A stretch of DNA of 64,000 bases from Sycon ciliatum (lineage: Eukaryota; Porifera; Calcarea; Leucosolenida; Sycettidae): the NCBI RefSeq assembly GCF_964019385.1, contig NC_088651.1, forward strand, positions 5,958,496 to 6,022,495. The letters are read 5' to 3'. Below are positions 55,536-64,000 of the stretch, one piece after another. The stretch's first letter is position 1. Every line of letters starts with the position of its first letter. Under the pieces are notes generated by a model that saw only the letters and a program-made list of their open reading frames with translations, did not search any database and was not told where the DNA came from. A program made the position numbers and the translations under genes.

Positions 55536-58290
55536 TACCATCATCATGGACAACCTCTATGTGGACGACCTACTCGCGTCTGCGCCAACGCCAGAGGCGG
55601 CGGTGGGCCTACGTACTGACGTCCAGGAGACACTGGCCAAGGGAGGCTTCCATCTACGGAAGTGGATGTCGAACAGTGCAGAGGTCATGAAGTCTGTGCC
55701 AGAAGCCGACCGGGCGCCGAACACGCTGATCTCGGTAGCTGACCACCAACACCCCACGCTACCCTGCGTGAAGACGCTAGGAGTCGCCTGGGATGCTGAG
55801 AGCGACCATTTCACGTTCAAGTACCAGGTGCCCGTCATCACGCAGTACACCAAGCGCACTGTCCTGAGCAAGATGGCCTCTCTGTTTGACCCACGAGGGC
55901 AAGTGTCACCATACACCATCCGAGCAAAGGTCATGTTCCAGGACGCCTGCCTCCGCGGGCTGGAATGGGATGAGGAGTTCGCAGAGCCCGAGGCTAAGGG
56001 TTGGAGGAAGTTCTTCGAGGAACTGCCCAAGCTAGAAGCCGTGAGAGCCACCAGGTCATTCAAGGACCCAGACCGGGATCCGGCCGATGCAGAGCTCAGC
56101 CTCCATGTGTTCGTTGACGCATCCGACGCAGCAGTCGCAACAGCAGTCTACGTACGGGCGAGTTATCCAGACGGCATGGCTCGGTCCACGCTGGCCATGG
56201 CCAAGGCTAAACCAGCCCCGCTACACCGACAGTCGATCCCCATGCTTGAGCTACGAGCAGCTGTACTCGGCGCCGAGGTAGTCGAACAAGTCGCCCAAGC
56301 CCTCGGCATCAGCTCGTCCGACATCACGTACTGGAGTGATAGCCTCAATGTCCTGTACTGGCTTCGCTCACACAGCCGCCGTTTCAAAGTCGAGGTGGGC
56401 AACAGGGTCAGCAAGATCCAAGCACTGTCGGACCCCCGTCAGTGGAGGCACGTTCCGACATCAATCAACCCTGCGGACAAGGGCACCCGGGGGCTATCTG
56501 CAGCCCAGCTCGCATCCGATGACGACTGGTGGCATGGCCCGAAGTTCCTACGCGGACCCGAGAGTGCATTCCCGGCGCGGCCGATCGAGGTTCCCAGTAG
56601 TCTGCCGGCAGAGCTGAAGAAGCGATCCGCTATGTCGTTCAGCGCGGTTCCAGGGAAGTACCAGCTTGACCCCTCCAACTTCTCGTCTTGGACGCGGCTC
56701 ATCCGTATCACCGCTTGGTGTCAGCGCTTTGTACGTAACGTCCGTATACCGAGGGAGGCTGGCGCCAACAGACCAACACCCGCTCCACGACGCAAGTTTG
56801 GATCTGCCAAGTCAGTGAACGGTATGACAGTACCCGCTCTCTCCCCTGCAGAGGTCCAGGCGGCCGACGTGTTCTGGGTACGGAAGGCCCAGGAGGAGGT
56901 GTATGGCAAGGTCATCAAGCGACTGGAGTCCGGCAAGGAACCCGATCCCAACGAGCCATTGCTGAAGCTGCGACCCCAGCTGGAGGAGGTACATGGCACA
57001 ACCGTACTGACGGTCGGTGGGAGACTCACCACTGCACACCATCTGCCGCTGACGACAAGACACCCCATCATCCTGCCACCGAAACATCGGGTCACAGCCC
57101 TGATCGTGGATGACGAAGACGAGAGATGTCAGCACTCCATGGGTCCCAACCACCTGCTGGCCAACCTCAGCAACCGGTACTGGCTGATAAACGGGAAGTC
57201 CGTTGTGCGACAGCATCGCCACAGGTGCGTCAAGTGCCGACGAGGCTACGCGAAGGCTTTGACTCCAATCATGGGAGGGTTGCCGGATTACCGGACCTCG
57301 TCACCACTTATCGCCTTCAGCAAGGTGACCATCGACTTTGCCGGTCCATTTCTGACGCGCCAGGGACGAGGCAAGGTGCAGCAGAAGCGGTATATCTGCG
57401 TATTCTCGTGCCTGCTGACCAGAGCGGTACATCTGGAGCCCGTCAACTCGCTCGACACAGATGGGTTCCTGATGGCGATGACCCGATTCTGCAAGAGGCG
57501 TGGAACCCCGGAGTTCATAGTGACAGACAACGGGTCGAACTTCACCGCCGCAGAGCGACAGCTGCGCGAAGCCACCTGCACGATAGATCAAGACCGCCTA
57601 ACCACCCACTCCGAGCTGCGAGATGTACAGTGGCATTTCAACCCACCGAGAACGCCCCACTTCGGTGGTGTAGTAGAAACGATGGTCAAGGCAGTCAAAC
57701 GCGCACTCTGGCATGTGCTGCACCAGGCTGGCCTCACGGATGAGGAGTTCTCAACAGCGCTGGTACATGCCGAGGCAATGCTGAATTCCCGTCCCCTTAC
57801 CACCGTATCATCTGACAGCGACGATCCAGAAGCGTTGACGCCAAACCACTTCCTGATGGGACGCGCGGCTGCAGTCACACACCTCGAGGCGGAGACAGAG
57901 GATCTGGAGAAGGTCCACCCCAGACGGCGCTGGCTGTTTCTACAAGTGCTGACAAGGCAAGTTTGGAAGAGGTGGCTGCGCGAGATGGTCCCGGCGCTAA
58001 ACGTCCGGTCCAAGTGGTACAGGAAGGCAAAAGACGTCGAGGAGGGTGAGGTCTTCCTTGTCATGGATGAGAGTACTCCGCGCGCGACATGGCCTCTGGG
58101 ACGCGTCACAGCCACATACCCAGGGCAAGATGGTGTCGTCCGTGCAGTCAACGTGAAGATCAAAGGCAAGGAGTATCGACGATCAGTTCATCGCCTCATC
58201 CCACTGGAGGTAACAGAGGGTGAGGTGGAGCTCGACTCCGAGAACTGCCCAGCCACAGCCAACGTCAATGTGGACAATGTCACCAGCTGA
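53950..58290 (+). pseudogene. BEL/Pao pol, 3' section
   Basis: An intact 1,446-codon frame repeats the zinc knuckles, protease (DSGS near 54299) and reverse transcriptase. It completes the latter with the catalytic YVDD at 55558-55569. RNase H follows (HVFVDASDAAVAT near 56104; LELRAAVLG; YWSDSLNVLYWL near 56332). Then come the integrase HHCC zinc finger (HLLANLSNRYW to HRCVKC, about 57150-57240), its DDE core (D near 57332, DNGSNF near 57527, E near 57676) and a DUF5641-type tail ending SVHRLIPLE near 58205. Enzymatically it looks whole, but it is cut off from gag and any natural start by the tandem duplication. Confidence 0.85.
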
Positions 58291-58573
58291 GCGAATAGTG
58301 GATGGTGGTACGGCAGTGGCGATGAGGTAGTAAGGCTGTGACTGTAGTGTTAGCAAGCAATCCACAATCAGAGTGAACAATACATCCAACCGGCTAGATA
58401 AGACGTATCCTCGTTCCCGGATATGTCTAGTGACATTACGGCATGCATTTGACACAATGATGTTAGGTGTGACATCCAATAGCAGTTCCCCAGGAGTTAG
58501 AACATCACTCGGAATATTAGTTTGTCTCACTCGCATACATTGATTAGGCTATGATTCGTTCGCGAGGGAGGTA
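58291..58573 (+). other. BEL/Pao 3' untranslated region and polypurine tract
   Basis: Non-coding sequence between the pol stop and the 3' LTR. The purine-rich GAGGGAGG at about 58564-58571, next to the LTR, is the likely plus-strand primer. Confidence 0.55.
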
Positions 58574-59250
58574 TGTCGGAGTCGTGGTGACGCCTGGTAC
58601 CGTTCATGTATGATTTATGTGTCTGTTTTCGCTACAATCATTCTCTAGTTCTGTAGGTCATGTATGGTATCACTCATGCGTGAAATCATGTGATCATCAA
58701 CCCTGTTTTTCCCGGGCTTGTGCTCCTGTGCACGAGACGTATGCTTCAGATGTATGGCCTTTTTCCCGCTGCACGGCATCTCACGTGCAGAGTTTTTCCG
58801 CGTGCAGTGCTCTAGCAGCTTTGGGTTTTGTTGTTGTTTTTTATTATTCTCCTTGTCTTGGAAAGAGTTCATGGTGAACAGTGGTTGAATCCAATTCTAA
58901 GTTACTTCTCAGTTTAGCAGTGTCTTATGTCTGATATTCTTAGTGCATCCAAGATAATCCAAGATGGAGTTGGTGTTTTGAGAGTGAGAACTCGAACCAG
59001 TAAAGTTTGTCTCCATTGTTGAACGTGGGTTCGGAAAGTATCCGCAGTCGGTATTACAGTTACGGTACTGATGCAACCTGGTTCCGGGGAATATTGAACG
59101 TGGGTTCGGAAAGTATCCGCAGTCGGTATTACAGTTACGGTACTGATGCAACCTGGTTCCGGGGAATATTGAACGTGGGTTCGGAAAGTATCCGCAGTCG
59201 GTATTACAGTTACGGTACTGATGCAACCTGGTTCCGGGGAATACGGAACA
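58574..59250 (+). repeat. 3' LTR of BEL/Pao element
   Basis: 677 bp, same ends as the 5' LTR. A 75-bp unit present once in the 5' LTR occurs three times here (59019-59243), which accounts exactly for the 150-bp difference. It is followed by TATGG and then by the interrupted palindrome arm. Confidence 0.92.
59019..59243 (+). repeat. 75-bp x3 tandem repeat in the 3' LTR
   Basis: TTGAACGTGGGTTCGGAAAG starts at 59019, 59094 and 59169. The units appear identical. Confidence 0.95.
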
Positions 59251-59375
59251 TATGGAACTTGACTTTCTTCATTTTTTGCTGTTGTTATGAGTGCACAATT
59301 TATCTTATTTATTGCCATTTTACGACTATTGTCTCCTCGTCGTTTGTTAAATGCTTTATTATTATTATTTTTATT

Positions 59376-59808
59376 ATAATACTCATAAAAAGGACACACT
59401 TCAGGCTCATTACAAACATCTTGAAAGTTTTTGTCTTCACAAGTATACTTTCAAGCCTTCTCGTCAGGTGAAATACAGGCAAGGTAAAAGGAACAGGAAC
59501 AGTGGATTTAATACAGTAAGAAGGTGGTAAAACAGCGCAAAAACAAAAAAGAAAGAAAGAAGATAGCTAAAGTAAACAGCGAAAATTGCAATAATGACAC
59601 AAAGGTGCAAATGCGAGAAAACTCACTAAGCGTTACATGTAGTGCGACAACAAGAGACAACCACTGGACATACATGTAACTAACGAGGTTTTGACGACCT
59701 ACCTAACAGCCTAACCCTGACGAGAAGGCTTGAAAGTATCCTTGTGAAGACAAAAACTTTCAAGATGTTTGTAATGAGCCTGAAGTGTGTCCTTTTTATG
59801 AGTATTAT
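59376..59808. repeat. Inverted repeat pair, arms about 93 bp
   Basis: 59376-59468 and 59716-59808 are near-perfect reverse complements ('aggacacacttcaggctcat', 'aagccttctcgtcagg'). The 250-bp centre is A-rich and non-coding. Possibly the outer part of the Penelope-like palindrome at 47752 or a related element. Confidence 0.75.
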
Positions 59809-59879
59809 CGCATTTTTGTCTCAGAGGAAACTGTTTATTATAATAGGTATAGCAAAAATCTATGGGAGTCAATAGGGAG

Positions 59880-60240
59880 TGATAAAGAACAACAAGGCTT
59901 TTTGCTGCTACATGTACATGTACATGAACATTGTACATGTTGAACATTGTACATGTTGTACATGACATTGTAGTTCATGCTCTCGCAATCATCAGGCAAC
60001 ATGGCACATGTACACTGTACACTGTACAGTACAATGACACATACACATACATGTACACACATGCATTGTATGTTCCATGGGTAACCATGGTAACTGCATG
60101 ATTGTGCATGTACAGGGGGGGGCTGGGTAAAATAAAAATTTATGCTCTTCGAGTCTACCAACCGTGGATTTGGATGGTTGTAGTAAAGTCACTGTTTCCG
60201 AACACGGACGGTGTCCTCCAACTTACAACCTGTCAACCAA
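59880..60240. repeat. Continuation of duplicated segment copy B
   Basis: 'aacaacaaggctttttgctgctacatgtac' resembles 555-595, 'tgcatgattgt' the 2080s, and 'ggggctgggtaaaataaaaatttatg' 3175-3215. The order is kept, with unique insertions missing. ACATGT-rich. Confidence 0.5.
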
Positions 60241-61664
60241 CATGAACAACAATAGTCAATACAATGACTTTATGTACTGTTGTACAATCATCAAAATCAT
60301 GTACAACCATGTACAGATGTATCTATGGCTATGAGTATGACTATGAAAGTATGATCCTTGCCCAAGCTACATGTTCATGTCGCTGTGCACATGTGCCTGC
60401 TGGGATATGGATGTGAACTCAACTGGTACATGTACATGTCATCAGCTAGATTATCTACTAGTACTAGTAGTAGTACAGGTATTGACACTATTGTACTCCC
60501 GGCCCTGCATGTCATCTGGTCATGGTGCTGGAAAACCTCGATACACTCATCATACAGCTAGAGTCGAGAGTAGAGTGGCACCTACTGTACTACTAGTACT
60601 AGGAGACCCAGGTGCTCGAAGTCCGTACACTTTTACAGTGTGTGTTTGCCGAGCTGAAACTCGCACTAGCAATCATCACTTGCCAGAATCCTGCTCGTGG
60701 ATGGAAGGTATCTTGTCTAAGTTTGTTCTGAGGCCAGGCTCGATTGAACCAGGCCATCTTTCGATCCGATCTGAGTGCACTGACAGAATGTCGACATCAG
60801 TCGACAGCTACATGTACATGTAACATGTACAGTGTAGATGACACAAGTAACATAGTAATACTTAGTTAGTTACACTTACAGTACCAGGTAGTCAATGTGT
60901 AGCTCCACGTGACATGGTGCTATTTTCCCCCGTCAAACAGAGACATGTATGATGTACAAAACGCACTTGTTCTAGTTCTACCTAATCCTTCACATCAGTC
61001 AGCTTAGAGACGTAGATCTACGTCTAGAAGTTCACAGACACAGAAGAAGAAGAAAACTACCAAAACTACCCTGTCACTTGACGCTACACGCGTGCACGGT
61101 ATCATTGAGACATGTATGTACATACTACAATAAAATTTTAATTATTGTAGTACTCAGAAACTACGCAGTGCAACGTCATTGTGACTGTACTATACCTGTA
61201 GCTGTGACTGTGTACACCGAACAGTAAAAACAGAATGCACACAATAAGTGAATAACAGTGCACATGATCGTACGTGCAGACGTCTACCATGCATGGTCTA
61301 CGGTCTAGACGTGCACGGCGTCCCATGATGTAGATGTATGAACATAGTCATTGAACACCACGTAGAGTACTAGTACTAGGCCCATGGGCATGGACGCATG
61401 GGAGATGTCCAATCACCGTGATCTTGGTGATCACTGGCGCAGGTGACACAAGAAGCTGTACTACTAGTACTGTACTAGCTGGTGGCGGTGCGGTGATTTG
61501 GCCTTTGACTCTCTTTGACAAGTGCCGCGCTCTGCAATCATCGTGCATATTTTAGTCCAGTGCATGCTAGCATGCAGAAGACTGACGTGACAGCCACGTA
61601 CATGCTGCCAGGTAAAATACATGACTCGTAAGCACTTCACCTACACTACAGCCAGTACCTCATT
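60241..61664. other. No supported gene
   Basis: ACATGTACATGT and CTAGTAGTA motifs are frequent. The ORFs (up to 150 codons, 60371-60823) show no domain and no splice context, so I leave them out. Confidence 0.4.
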
Positions 61665-61745
61665 CTGCCAGGACATCATTCTGCCAGGACATCATTCTGC
61701 CAGGACATCATTCTGCCAGGACATCATTCTGCCAGGACCTCATTC
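61665..61745. repeat. 17-bp tandem repeat
   Basis: Five units of CATTCTGCCAGGACAT. Confidence 0.93.
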
Positions 61746-62065
61746 TTATCTGCCCTGGTACAGCCCAGGTCAGAGAAATCCAGCCTCCTGAGCATAACCA
61801 TGATAACAGCGCCAAGGCGCTACGCGGCCATGCACCACAAACACCGCGCGCTGCTCAGGTTCTTGACTTGAGCGCGGCGCTACTTGAGGCATGATGTCGG
61901 ATTTCTTTCGGGAGAACTGTAGAAGCTGCTGCACTATTACTTTAGTATTACTAACAGTTTACCTTCTTGTAGTGTACTTTTAGTTGTATTTAAAATGTTG
62001 TACTATAATATGCATCGCAAACTAAGCGGGCATATATTGTATCTAACTCTTCATAAGTTCCCCCT

Positions 62066-63197
<1,132 letters not shown>

Positions 63198-63375
63198 TTC
63201 GTTAGATCACTCCACCAGCAGGTTCGTTACGTACTAAATTTCGTTTTTGGTCGAGGTCTGTCACCCCGAACGTTCAGAAGGGGTCACTTTAGCTTGGTAC
63301 AAACGTCAGTTATTTCGTCCTCCAAGCGAATATAGCGAAACGAAACTACGTGTATGTACATGTACTTATACGGTT
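63198..63375. repeat. Dispersed repeat, copy 2 (partner 15394-15570)
   Basis: Same block order as copy 1, including 'gttagatcactccaccagca' and 'tcgaggtctgtcaccc'. Confidence 0.7.
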
Positions 63376-63817
63376 AAATTAACACACCTGCACAGCAATG
63401 ACACTTTGGAGTCTTCCGTTACGCCTCTAGACAGCTGTTTCGCTCCTTCGAGCTCATCAGTGGAGGAGGATATTTTGGAGTGTAAAGGAATGATCATTAT
63501 TTATACAGCTGAAATGGCACAAGTACGGGCTTTCCACATAGAATATAGGCATGTGCAAGCTGCTAAATGTGAGAATAGTGTGACGAGCTATTGTACACTC
63601 TCATTGGCGGAGGAACACACCATACAAACGACGTAAACCTTACGCGGAAACTATCATGGAAAGAGAAAAGTATAACTTACTCGTTATGACTAACAGTCCA
63701 CATCCTTGTCAGTTTTGTGCCTTGTTGTCACACTATCTGACTGTATATTATCTCGTTACCTTGGTGGACTGTATTAATTTTTGTATTTTATTATATTTAA
63801 GGATTTCCCTAAGGCTT
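63376..63817. other. No supported gene
   Basis: Short ORFs without recognisable domains. Confidence 0.35.
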
Positions 63818-63950
63818 CATTTCATTCTTCTTGCAGAAGATCCCCTCGACAGGCCTTAAAAGGCTGTCGAGGGGATCTTCTGCAAGAAGAATGAAATGAC
63901 AGGCCTTAAAAGGCCTGTCGAGGGGATCTTCTGCAAAAAGAATGAAATGA
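63818..63950. repeat. Hairpin plus direct repeat
   Basis: Arms 63818-63851 and 63865-63898 pair perfectly (34 bp) around GGCCTTAAAAGGC. The right arm and centre are then repeated directly at 63899-63950. Confidence 0.9.
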
Positions 63951-64000
63951 CAACTTTATGTAGAGGGAGCAGTTAATCGAGGATAGGCTAAGGAAATAGA

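Noticed and set aside
60371-60823. 150-codon ORF
   Set aside because: No domain, repeat-derived ACATGT and CTAGTA content, no splice or promoter context.

Overview
The window looks like nuclear DNA from an invertebrate animal. Evidence: spliced exons with GT/AG borders separated by kilobases of repeat-filled intron, a BEL/Pao retrotransposon with paired LTRs, tRNA-derived SINEs, many TA- or TTA-flanked MITEs, and long dinucleotide and homopolymer tracts. Death-fold (CARD-like) exons, a cnidarian/sponge-style reverse transcriptase with a Cys/His knuckle, and a THAP-type transposase relic fit a marine animal such as a sponge or cnidarian. The species cannot be named from the sequence.

Layout. 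1-16.4 kb is a graveyard of mobile elements: fold-back elements, a decayed reverse-transcriptase retroelement (3.9-6.45 kb), a decayed THAP/HTH transposase (6.6-7.6 kb), a SINE fragment, a Harbinger-like element (9.5-10.2 kb) and a large fold-back element with 5-bp target duplications (13.6-14.6 kb). From about 16.5 to 42.8 kb one plus-strand gene can be followed. Small exons encode three two-exon CARD-like modules, then a linker, then a fourth CARD-like exon. These appear to splice into a single exon of about 10 kb. That exon encodes an unrecognised N-terminal region followed by about eight tandem Cys/His-rich modules. Its introns hold MITEs, a defective Tigger/pogo-like transposon, SINEs, minisatellites and GT tracts.

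42.8-46.7 kb is non-coding and probably holds the 3' part of the gene. 46.7-47.5 kb repeats the first 0.5 kb of the window, so the locus may be tandemly duplicated. 47.75-59.3 kb is a nested structure: a palindromic, probably Penelope-like element whose right arm was interrupted by a BEL/Pao element (TSD TATGG). The BEL/Pao copy is itself broken by a MITE in gag and by a frame-shifting 1,682-bp tandem duplication in pol. 59.3-64 kb is repeat-rich DNA with a roughly 620-bp CT tract and no convincing gene.

The candidate new system is the 16.5-42.8 kb gene: at least four death-fold modules fused to a giant Cys/His repeat array. This is the layout of a cytosolic signalling or sensing protein, but its function is inference only.
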